Assembly (NCBI RefSeq): GCF_036788415.1
Contig: NZ_DAIQNN010000001.1
Location: 1 to 64,000 of the forward strand
Length of the DNA stretch: 64,000 nucleotides
Source of the DNA: Rubrimonas sp036788415
GTDB lineage: Bacteria > Pseudomonadota > Alphaproteobacteria > Rhodobacterales > Rhodobacteraceae
Reading direction: 5' to 3'
A program made the translations under genes and the position numbers. The notes under the pieces were generated by a model. The model ran no database searches. It saw only the letters and a program-made list of their open reading frames with translations, and was not told the DNA's origin. Below are positions 9,191-16,253 of the stretch, piece after piece; the first letter of the stretch is position 1, and each line of letters begins with the position of its first letter.

Positions 9191-9475
9191 ATGAAGAAAT
9201 CGGAATTGATCGACGCGCTCGAAAGCGCGACAGGGCAGACCAAGGCAGCCTGCGCGGCGGTCATCGACGCGCTTCCCGCCGTCGTGCTGGCTGGTTTGAA
9301 GTCGCACGGCGCCGTGACGCTGCCGGGCCTGCTGAAAGTCGAGGCCAAGCGCCGCGAGGCCCGCACCATGCGCAACCCCGCCACCGGGGCCGCGATCGAG
9401 AAGCCGGCGGCGATGGTCGCCAATCTCAAGGCCGCCAAGCCCCTCAAGGACGGCGTCGCCGAGATGCCCGCCTGA
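9191..9475 (+). CDS. HU-like nucleoid DNA-binding protein
   Basis: Small basic protein of 94 residues of the HU/IHF fold. The N-terminal helices match HU (MKKSELIDAL, AVIDALPAVV), followed by the beta arm with RTMRNPATGAAIEKPA, containing the RNPxTG signature where HU intercalates DNA. The C-terminus (AAKPLKDGVAEMPA) differs from canonical HU, which suggests a divergent HU paralogue. The ATG at 9191 is chosen because the HU fold begins exactly there. It is monocistronic. Confidence 0.88.
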   Translation: MKKSELIDALESATGQTKAACAAVIDALPAVVLAGLKSHGAVTLPGLLKVEAKRREARTMRNPATGAAIEKPAAMVANLKAAKPLKDGVAEMPA

Positions 9476-9503
9476 CGACGTCGCGGCGGGGCCGGGCGGC
9501 GCG

Positions 9504-10751
9504 TCAGCGCGCCGCCGCCCCCGCCGACGCCTGCGCCGCCGCCGCCACGGCGCCCCCGAACTCCGCGATCAGCTGGTCGGCGTCCTCAATGCCCACCGAA
9601 ACCCGGATGAAGCCCTCGTCGATCCCGAGCCGCGCCCGGTCCGTCTCGCTCAGCGCGCGGTGCGAGGAGCTTGCCGGGTGCGACAGGGTGGTCGCCACGT
9701 CGCCCAGCGTCGGCGCGAAGGGCAGGTCGGAGGCCGCGCGCAGGAAAGCGTTGGCCTGCGTCCGCCCGCCCTTGAGCCGGAAGCTCACCATGTTGCCGAA
9801 GCGGCCCTGCAACAGATCGCCCGCGCGATTGCAGTCGGGATGGTCCGGGCGGCCCGGATAGAGCACCTGCGCCACCCCTTTCATCCCCGCCAGCGCGTCG
9901 GCCAGCCGCGCAGCGTTGGCCGAGGCGCGCTCGAAGCGCAGGTCGAAGCTGTGCAGGCCGCGCTCGGCGAGCCAGCAGTCGAAGGGCGAGGGCGTCAGCC
10001 CCCAGCTCATCACCGCGTCGCGCATCGCCGCGTTGCGCTCCGGCGTCGTCGCCGCCGCCCAGCCGAGCGTCGCGTCGGAGTGGCCCGCCAGCAGTTTGGT
10101 CACCGAATGGATCACGATGTCGGCCCCGTGATCGAAGGGGCGGTAGGCGCGCGGGGTGGTGAAGGTGTTGTCCACCGCCAGCAGCGCGCCATGCGCCTGC
10201 GCGAGCGCCGCGATCCCCTCCATGTCGGCGACCCGCAGCGTGGGGTTGGAGACGACCTCCACGAGGATCAGCCTCGTCTCGGGGCGGATCGCCTGCGCGA
10301 AGGCGCGCGCGTCGGTCGGGTCGGCGAAAGTCGCCGAGACGCCGAAGCGCGGCAGATCGTGGCGCAGCAGCTTCAGCGACTTGCCGTAGAGCTGGTCGCC
10401 CGCGACCACATGGTCGCCCGCCTTCAGCAGCCCCAGGAACATCGCCGTCAGCGCGCCCATCCCCGAGCCCGCGACGACGCCGCGCCCCATCGCCGGCGTC
10501 ACGCCTTCGAGCCAGTCGATCTTGGCGCCGAGCGCGTCGGCGTTGGGATGGGCCTCGCGGGCGTAGGTGTAGCCGTGCGCGCGCCCGAGATAGAGGTCGT
10601 CGAGCGCGTCGGCGTCGGCGCTGCGCCAGGCGACGGCGGGCTGGATCGGCGTGACGAGCGGCGTCGAGGCCGAGGGCGTCGCCGCCATGCGGCGCACGAT
10701 CGAGCGGCGGGCGTCGGCGCCCTTCGCGTTGGCGTCGGGTCGGTCGGACAT
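9504..10751 (-). CDS. Cys/Met metabolism PLP-dependent enzyme (trans-sulfuration family)
   Basis: Fold-type I PLP enzyme of 415 residues related to cystathionine gamma-synthase/gamma-lyase and cystathionine beta-lyase (MetC-like). PLP-binding residues are D194 in AVDNTFTTP and the Schiff-base lysine K219 in IHSVTKLLAGH; the cofactor phosphate region is AGSGMGALTAM (94-104). YAREAHPNADALGAKIDWLE is the usual N-terminal active-site segment. A strong CAGGAGG precedes the ATG. Which reaction it performs cannot be set from motifs alone. It stands alone on the minus strand. Confidence 0.86.
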   Translation of the reverse strand: MSDRPDANAKGADARRSIVRRMAATPSASTPLVTPIQPAVAWRSADADALDDLYLGRAHGYTYAREAHPNADALGAKIDWLEGVTPAMGRGVVAGSGMGALTAMFLGLLKAGDHVVAGDQLYGKSLKLLRHDLPRFGVSATFADPTDARAFAQAIRPETRLILVEVVSNPTLRVADMEGIAALAQAHGALLAVDNTFTTPRAYRPFDHGADIVIHSVTKLLAGHSDATLGWAAATTPERNAAMRDAVMSWGLTPSPFDCWLAERGLHSFDLRFERASANAARLADALAGMKGVAQVLYPGRPDHPDCNRAGDLLQGRFGNMVSFRLKGGRTQANAFLRAASDLPFAPTLGDVATTLSHPASSSHRALSETDRARLGIDEGFIRVSVGIEDADQLIAEFGGAVAAAAQASAGAAAR

Positions 10752-10881
10752 CGTGGCCTCCTGCGCCGCGAGAGAATGCGCCGCCATATCGCGCCGCGCC
10801 GGGGCGGCGGCAAGCCCCTCACTCCCCGCGTGACAACCGGCCCGCCCCTCGTCTAGCCTCAATCTCGGGAGGCGGCGCGCG

Positions 10882-11529
10882 ATGGCGGACGAGGCGGCGC
10901 AGCGGCGGGGAGGGTGGCTTGGCGACGCGTCTTCCGGCGCGGCGCTCGGCGCGCTGGTCGGCCTGCTGCTCGGGTTGTCGGTGTCGGAAGCCGTGGGCGG
11001 CGCCGTGGCCGCGCTCACCGCGCTGCTCGGGGCGTTCTTCGGCGTCGCCGAAGGCAAGCTCGGCGCTCTGGGGGCCGCGGCGCGCCCGGCGCGCCCGGCG
11101 CGGCTGATCGGCTTCTGCCTGCTCTGCGCCGGGGGCGTGCTGGGGGGCGTGCATCTTCGCGCGACCGAGGCGCTCGGACCCGATCCGCGCGACCAGCTCG
11201 CGCTCTGGACCGCGCTCGGCGCGCCGGAGGCGGAGGCGCGCGCGCTGGTGGTCTATCAGCGCCTCGGCCTCGCGCCGCAAGGCTATGCGGCGACCGAGGC
11301 CGCAGCGCCGATGGCCGCCGCGCGCGCCTCGGCGCTGTTCTCGGGCGAGGCGGGCGCCGCCTGCGGTCGGCTCGACGCCCCGATCTACGCCGACGCCGGG
11401 GCTCTGGAGGCGGCGATGCGCGACGAGCGCGGCGTCTGGGCCGAGTTCGCCGCCGCCCTGCCGCAAGGGCTGACGCCCGCGCAACGCTTCGACGTGCTGC
11501 GCGCGGCGGTCGCGCTGGCCTGCCGATGA
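10882..11529 (+). CDS. Uncharacterised membrane protein coupled to a serine protease
   Basis: Protein of 215 residues that I do not recognise. Residues about 16-55 form two glycine-rich hydrophobic segments (GAALGALVGLLLGLSV, GGAVAALTALLGAFFGV), and a third lies near 75-93 (LIGFCLLCAGGVLGGV). The remaining 120 residues are soluble and carry two to four cysteines (GAACGR, ALACR). The stop codon overlaps the start of the trypsin-like protease gene (ATGA), so the two are almost certainly co-translated and probably act together. It could be a membrane anchor or a substrate/regulator of the protease. Confidence 0.7.
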   Translation: MADEAAQRRGGWLGDASSGAALGALVGLLLGLSVSEAVGGAVAALTALLGAFFGVAEGKLGALGAAARPARPARLIGFCLLCAGGVLGGVHLRATEALGPDPRDQLALWTALGAPEAEARALVVYQRLGLAPQGYAATEAAAPMAAARASALFSGEAGAACGRLDAPIYADAGALEAAMRDERGVWAEFAAALPQGLTPAQRFDVLRAAVALACR

Positions 11530-12989
11530 TCGGCGCTTCGGTCTTGCGCGCCGCCTGCATCGCGCTGGCGCTCCTCGTCGCGGTCGCGCCGCCGCCAGTC
11601 CGCGCCGAGCCGCTGCCGGCGGAGCTGCGCGAGCGCCTCGCCCTGTCCGTGGCCCAGATCCGCGCCCGCGACTGCCCCGACGGCGACCGGTCGGGCACCG
11701 GGTTCGTCTATGGCGCGCCGGGCCGGATCGTCACGGCGCTGCATGTCGTGGCGGGGTGCCGCACGCTGTCGGCCTTTTTCGAGAAGCACGGCGGCAGGAT
11801 CGCGGCGGCGCAGGTCGCGCGGGTGCTGACCGGCCCCGACCTCGCGCTGCTCGACGCGCCGGAAGCGCCCGGCGCGCCGCTTCCGCGGGCCGCGACGCCG
11901 CCCGAGGTGAACGCGCCGCTGGAGGCGCTGGGCTATTATCTCGGCGTGCCCTCGATGGACAACAAGCCGCTGCGCGTGACCTTCGGCGCGACGCGGCTGG
12001 CGCAGATGCTTCCCGACGGGCTGCGCGAGGAGCTGCGGCGCAGCGGCGCCGTCGACCTCGATCTCGACGTGGTGCGGATGGACGGGCACTTGCTGCCCGG
12101 CCTTTCCGGCGCGCCGATCCTGACGCTCGCGGGCGAGGTGGCGGCGGTGGGCTCCGGCGGGCTGCAGAGCGGGGCGGCCTCGGTCAGCTTCGGCGTGCCG
12201 GCGATCCATCTCGACGCTCTCATGGCCTCGACCGAGCCGCTGAGCGCCGCCGACCGGGCGGTCCCCGGCCTGTTCGCCGCGCCGCTCGCGCCGGAGGGCG
12301 CGCAGCCGGGCGCGGCGCAGGCGTTGCGCTGCGGCGGGCTCGATTTCGCGCAAGTGGGCGTGCGCAACTTCTTCGATCTGGCGGAGTCCACCGACGATCC
12401 GGCGAGCTTCGCCTACTTTCTTGGCGAGACGGGCCTCGACGCGGCGACGCTTGCGGGCTTTCGCTACGTGATCTGGGCGCCGACCGAAGGCGGCGCGGCC
12501 CTCGCGACGCCGGACTGGATGCCGCTGCGCCAAGGCCCGACGGGCGATCACTGCGTCGCCGAGGCCCCGGGCGGCGGGCTGCGGATCGAACTCGGCGGGG
12601 CGCGCGTCGGCGATTTCGAGCAGGCGCAGGCGGCGTCCGTCGCCTTCGAGACCGCCGTGGTCCAGCGCAGCGGGCGCGGCTATTGGGAACTGGCCCCGCT
12701 CTTCTCCTATCTCGCGCCGCTGGAGCGCGGCGACGGGCTGGTCGCCAACCGCAAGACCGCCATCGGCGTCGACGCCGCTGGCGGGACGGCGCTCGCCTTC
12801 GAGACGCTGATGACGCGCGGCCCTGTCTTCACCGGAGCCGCCGCCATCGCCGACCGCTTCGACGTCTTCGCACTGAGCTATTGCGAGGAAGCGCCCGCGG
12901 ACCCGCAATGCGCGCCGGTCGCCGCGCATCTGCCCGAGATTTATCAGGCCTTTCTGGGCGTCTTCCTCTCGACCTTCCCGATCTACTAG
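11526..12989 (+). CDS. Exported trypsin-like serine protease with large C-terminal region
   Basis: 487 residues with a signal peptide (about 1-27, ending VRAEP) and a chymotrypsin-fold domain. The catalytic triad is H73 (TALHVVAG), D105 (TGPDLALLD) and S194 (GLSGAP). After residue 240 comes a 250-residue region with no recognised domain, containing paired cysteines (ALRCGGLDF, YCEEAPADPQCAP) suitable for disulfides in the periplasm. The ATG overlaps the preceding membrane-protein gene by 4 nt. It is unlike DegP/HtrA: there is no PDZ domain, and the C-terminal region may be a substrate-recognition or effector domain. Confidence 0.78.
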   Translation: MIGASVLRAACIALALLVAVAPPPVRAEPLPAELRERLALSVAQIRARDCPDGDRSGTGFVYGAPGRIVTALHVVAGCRTLSAFFEKHGGRIAAAQVARVLTGPDLALLDAPEAPGAPLPRAATPPEVNAPLEALGYYLGVPSMDNKPLRVTFGATRLAQMLPDGLREELRRSGAVDLDLDVVRMDGHLLPGLSGAPILTLAGEVAAVGSGGLQSGAASVSFGVPAIHLDALMASTEPLSAADRAVPGLFAAPLAPEGAQPGAAQALRCGGLDFAQVGVRNFFDLAESTDDPASFAYFLGETGLDAATLAGFRYVIWAPTEGGAALATPDWMPLRQGPTGDHCVAEAPGGGLRIELGGARVGDFEQAQAASVAFETAVVQRSGRGYWELAPLFSYLAPLERGDGLVANRKTAIGVDAAGGTALAFETLMTRGPVFTGAAAIADRFDVFALSYCEEAPADPQCAPVAAHLPEIYQAFLGVFLSTFPIY

Positions 12990-13034
12990 CGCCCGTCCAT
13001 CGGAGCGCCAGTCGACCCGAGGAGATCGGTTAGC

Positions 13035-13085
13035 GAAAATTTTCCCTTTGGAAACGAAGGCCCCTGGCTGGGACCGGCTTCTTTC
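13035..13085. terminator. Possible convergent terminator region
   Basis: Between the convergent protease and tsf genes lies an A/T-rich patch with TTTCC/GGAAA self-complementarity followed by T-rich sequence on either strand. On the minus strand an additional GGTCCC/GGGGCC stem precedes it. No long clean U-tract is present, so termination here is plausible but unproven. Confidence 0.35.
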
Positions 13086-13100
13086 GGGTCGCTCTGCGCT

Positions 13101-14012
13101 CTAGCGACCGAGCGTCTTGGCGACTTCGGCGGCGAAGTCCTCGTCTTCCTTCTCGACGCCCTCGCCGACTTCCAGACGGGCGAAGCCGGTCACGGCGATC
13201 GGCGCGCCGACATCGGACTCGGCGTCCTTGACCGCCTTCTCGACCGACAGGTCGGGATTGACGACGAAGGCCTGCTTCAGAAGGCAGACCTCCTGGAAGA
13301 ACTTGTTGAGCCGACCGACGATCATCTTCTCGATCACCGCGTCCGGCTTGCCCGACTCGCGCGCCTGCTCGGTCAGCACCTGCTTCTCGCGCTCGACCAG
13401 CGCAGGGTCGAGATCGGCCTCCGACAGCGAGGCCGGGTTGGTCGCGGCGACATGCATCGCGATCTGGCGGCCCAGAGCGGCCAGCTTCTCGGCGTCGCCG
13501 GTCGATTTCAGCCCGACCAGCACGCCGATCTTGCCCATGCCGGGCGCGACCGCGTTATGGACATAGGCGGCGACCACGTCGGCCTCGAGGCGCGCGGAGC
13601 GGCGCACGGTCATGTTCTCGCCGATGGTGGCGACCTTGTCGGTGACGATCTCGGCCACCGTCTTGCCGCCCATCGGCGCGGCCTTGACCGCCTCGACGTC
13701 GCCGGCGACGCCGAGGGCCGCGCGCGCGATCTCGGCGACCATGCTCTGGAATTCGGCGTTGCGGGCGACGAAGTCGGTCTCGGAGTTGACTTCGACGGCG
13801 ACGCCGACGCCGCCCTCGACCGCGACGCCGACAAGGCCCTCGGCGGCGACGCGGCCCGACTTCTTGGCCGCCTTGGCGAGGCCCTTGGCGCGCAGCCAGT
13901 CGACCGCCGCCTGCATGTCGCCCTCGGTTTCGGTCAGCGCCTTCTTGGCGTCCATCATGCCCGCGCCCGTCTGGTCGCGCAGCTCCTTCACCATGCCCGC
14001 AGTGATCGCCAT
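13101..14012 (-). CDS. tsf: Translation elongation factor Ts
   Basis: Guanine-nucleotide exchange factor for EF-Tu, 303 residues. N-terminal UBA-like region MAITAGMVKELRDQTGAGMM with DAKKAL, then the core TDFVARN motif (SETDFVARN) that contacts EF-Tu. Length is normal for alphaproteobacterial EF-Ts. The start at 14012 has AGGAGA eight bases upstream; an upstream in-frame ATG at 14021 is less well placed. It follows rpsB on the minus strand, the universal rpsB-tsf pair. Confidence 0.97.
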   Translation of the reverse strand: MAITAGMVKELRDQTGAGMMDAKKALTETEGDMQAAVDWLRAKGLAKAAKKSGRVAAEGLVGVAVEGGVGVAVEVNSETDFVARNAEFQSMVAEIARAALGVAGDVEAVKAAPMGGKTVAEIVTDKVATIGENMTVRRSARLEADVVAAYVHNAVAPGMGKIGVLVGLKSTGDAEKLAALGRQIAMHVAATNPASLSEADLDPALVEREKQVLTEQARESGKPDAVIEKMIVGRLNKFFQEVCLLKQAFVVNPDLSVEKAVKDAESDVGAPIAVTGFARLEVGEGVEKEDEDFAAEVAKTLGR

Positions 14013-14048
14013 GTCCCGCATCTCCTGATCGCGCCCGCCAGCGGACGC

Positions 14049-14105
14049 GCGCCGCCTCGCTGCGGCGCTCTCTACAAATCGCGGGCCGCGGCCTCAAGGG
14101 CCGCG
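14049..14105 (-). repeat. Two GC-rich hairpins between rpsB and tsf
   Basis: The 124-bp rpsB-tsf spacer holds two perfect stems: CGCGGCC/GGCCGCG (14087-14105, 5-base loop) and GCGCCGC/GCGGCGC (14049-14068, 6-base loop). On the transcribed strand neither is followed by a U-run. They may act as partial terminators or processing/stability elements that adjust the S2 to EF-Ts ratio; that role is an inference. Confidence 0.5.
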
Positions 14106-14136
14106 ACCGTCATGATATCGTCGTCTCGGGCGCAGT

Positions 14137-14928
14137 TCAGCCGGCGGCCGTCTCGGCCTCGGCGGTTTCCGCAGGCGCCTCGTCGAAGGCGACCTGCTCG
14201 ACCGGCTCATCCAGCTCGCCGAGATCGATGCTCGCGCCCATGTTCGCGGCCATCCCGTCGAGCGCCGCGCGCGCGACGAGGTCGCAGTAGAGCCCGATGG
14301 CGCGCACCGCGTCGTCATTGCCGGGGATCGGATAGTCGACGCCGTCGGGGTCCGAGTTGCTGTCGAGCACCGCGACGACCGGGATGCCAAGTTTGCGGGC
14401 CTCGAGGATCGCGAGATCCTCCTTGTTGGTGTCGATCACGAACAGCATGTCGGGCAGACCGCCCATCTCGCGGATGCCGCCGAGCGAGGCCTGAAGCTTG
14501 GCGCGCTCGCGCTCGAGATTCAGCCGCTCCTTCTTGGTGAAGCCCGAGATCTCGGCGTCGAGCTGCTCGTCGAGCTTCTTGAGCCGCGAGATCGAGCCCG
14601 AGACGGTCTTCCAGTTGGTCAGCGTGCCGCCGAGCCAGCGATGGTTCATGTAGTACTGCGCGCACTGCTCGGCCGCCTCGGCCAGCGGCTGCGCCGCCTG
14701 GCGCTTGGTGCCGACGAACAGGATGCGCCCGCCGCGCGCGACGGTGTCGCGGATCGCTTGCAGCGCCGCGTCGAGCAGCGGCACGGTCTGCGTCAGGTCG
14801 AGGATGTGGATGCCGTTGCGGTCGCCGTAAATGTAGGGCCCCATGCGGGGGTTCCAGCGATGCGTCTGGTGGCCGAAATGCACGCCGGCTTCGAGAAGCT
14901 GGCGCATGGAGAACTCTGGCAGAGCCAT
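14137..14928 (-). CDS. rpsB: 30S ribosomal protein S2
   Basis: Ribosomal protein uS2, 263 residues, which bridges head and body of the 30S subunit. Family hallmarks are RQLLEAGVHFGHQTHRWNP at the N-terminus, GDRNGIHILDL, FVGTKRQA, HRWLGGTLTNW and PDGVDYPIPGNDDA. It has a short acidic Ala/Glu C-terminal tail. The ATG at 14928 is chosen since S2 proteins begin ALPEFSMRQLL in alphaproteobacteria; GGAAAGGA lies upstream. It is the first gene of the rpsB-tsf operon. Confidence 0.97.
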   Translation of the reverse strand: MALPEFSMRQLLEAGVHFGHQTHRWNPRMGPYIYGDRNGIHILDLTQTVPLLDAALQAIRDTVARGGRILFVGTKRQAAQPLAEAAEQCAQYYMNHRWLGGTLTNWKTVSGSISRLKKLDEQLDAEISGFTKKERLNLERERAKLQASLGGIREMGGLPDMLFVIDTNKEDLAILEARKLGIPVVAVLDSNSDPDGVDYPIPGNDDAVRAIGLYCDLVARAALDGMAANMGASIDLGELDEPVEQVAFDEAPAETAEAETAAG

Positions 14929-15054
14929 GCGGTCGGTGTCCTTTCCGGTTTCGCCGCCGCGGGGGATCAGAGGCTCTCGCCCCAACCGGTGGACCGCGCC
15001 GGGATGTCTCCCCGACCGGCCCGCCCCCGCGTGTGGATTTCACGATGTGCCGGG

Positions 15055-15083
15055 GGTTAGCGGAAAGGGGCGTGCAAGGCAAG
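15055..15083 (-). promoter_or_regulatory. Candidate promoter for rpsB-tsf
   Basis: On the minus strand CTTGCC and CTAACC are separated by exactly 17 bases, close to the alphaproteobacterial consensus CTTGAC-N17-CTATAT. It sits about 125 bp before the rpsB start, leaving room for a long 5' leader. Confidence 0.4.
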
Positions 15084-15172
15084 GGGGCGTGCGGCTAGCG
15101 ATCTGGACACGGTAAACGCGTCGTGAACGCAATGGACGCGCGGGGATTTGGATGCATGATTCTTGAACTTAT

Positions 15173-16201
15173 TTGACGAACGGCGACAACAGCGCGGCGT
15201 GGACGCTGATCCTCGCCGTGGCCGTCGCGCTCGCGGGCTTCGTCTGGTGGCTGGTCATGCGCCGGGGCGCGGAGGTGTCTGCGGCGACGCAAACGGCGCG
15301 CGCATCGCGATCCGCAGCGGCGGGCGTGCGGCCAAAGGCGATACTCGTCCTCGCGCGGCGGATCAGCGCGGACGTCGAGGACGTCGATCAGGCGCTGCGC
15401 GAATTGGAGCGGGGTGTCGGGCTCGCCGAGCGGGTGATCGCCGAGGGCGCGCGGCGCTCCAATCTGGGCGCGTTCGTCGACGACGTGCTGCGGCGGCTGG
15501 CGGCGTTCACCGCGCAGGGCCGTTACGACGAGAGCGCGGCGGCGGAGGAGGCCTTCGCCGAATGGGAGTGGGCGGAGGCGGAGCGGCGGGCGGCCGCGGA
15601 AGCGGAGGGGCTGCGGTTGTTGCAGGCCGGGCTCGACATGGACCTGCTGCGCGGCGACGCGGCGGCGGCGGCGCGCAAGGTCGCGCGGCGCAGCGAGATC
15701 GAGACGCCGGACCCGACGGCGCAGTTCAGCACGCTCCTCACCACGCAGGACGACTTGCGTTTGCGCGGCGAGGACAACGGGGTCAACCTCGAACTTGAGG
15801 TCGCGATCGAGATGGCGAAGCGGTGTCTAGGCCGCGCCCTTCGCGCGGACCATCTCGGCGCGGCGCAGAACAACCTCGGAATAGCGCTCTTGATCCTCGG
15901 CCAGCACGAGAGCGGTACCGCGCGGCTCGAACAAGCCTTTGACGCAATTCGCGCCGCGCTTGGGGAATTCACACGCGACTTCGTTCGCCTCGACTGGGCC
16001 ATGTCGACCGGCAGTCAGGGAGTCGCGCCGCTGCTGCTCGCGGAGCGCGCGAACGACCCCGCGATGGCGGCGCGGGCCGTGGCGCATCTCACGGAAGCGC
16101 GCGACGCGTTGCGAGAAGGCGGGCGCGGTCCGCGCGCCGCCTACTGCGAAAGCCAGCTTCCCGCCGCCCTCGCCCTCCGCGACCGCCTCGCCGGGCGCTG
16201 A
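15173..16201 (+). CDS. Membrane-anchored TPR-like protein
   Basis: 342 residues, one N-terminal membrane segment (about 9-28, WTLILAVAVALAGFVWWLVM), then a helical Ala/Glu/Arg-rich cytoplasmic or periplasmic part. Residues about 220-330 carry TPR-like units (AAQNNLGIALLILG, RLDWAMSTGSQGVAPLLL) of the same kind as in the next gene. The start is a TTG directly overlapping the stop of a six-codon frame (ATG at 15156); an in-frame stop just upstream excludes an earlier start and no clear SD is seen. No catalytic domain is visible. It is probably a scaffold that works with the large TPR protein 53 bp downstream. Confidence 0.68.
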   Translation: MTNGDNSAAWTLILAVAVALAGFVWWLVMRRGAEVSAATQTARASRSAAAGVRPKAILVLARRISADVEDVDQALRELERGVGLAERVIAEGARRSNLGAFVDDVLRRLAAFTAQGRYDESAAAEEAFAEWEWAEAERRAAAEAEGLRLLQAGLDMDLLRGDAAAAARKVARRSEIETPDPTAQFSTLLTTQDDLRLRGEDNGVNLELEVAIEMAKRCLGRALRADHLGAAQNNLGIALLILGQHESGTARLEQAFDAIRAALGEFTRDFVRLDWAMSTGSQGVAPLLLAERANDPAMAARAVAHLTEARDALREGGRGPRAAYCESQLPAALALRDRLAGR

Positions 16202-16253
16202 CCGCCCCCTGCATCGTCAGGGATTTTAACCGAATTGCGATAGACGGGGCGCC

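Noticed and set aside
11526..12989. DegP/HtrA identity for the trypsin-like protease
   Set aside because: No PDZ domain follows the protease domain and the C-terminal region is unlike HtrA.
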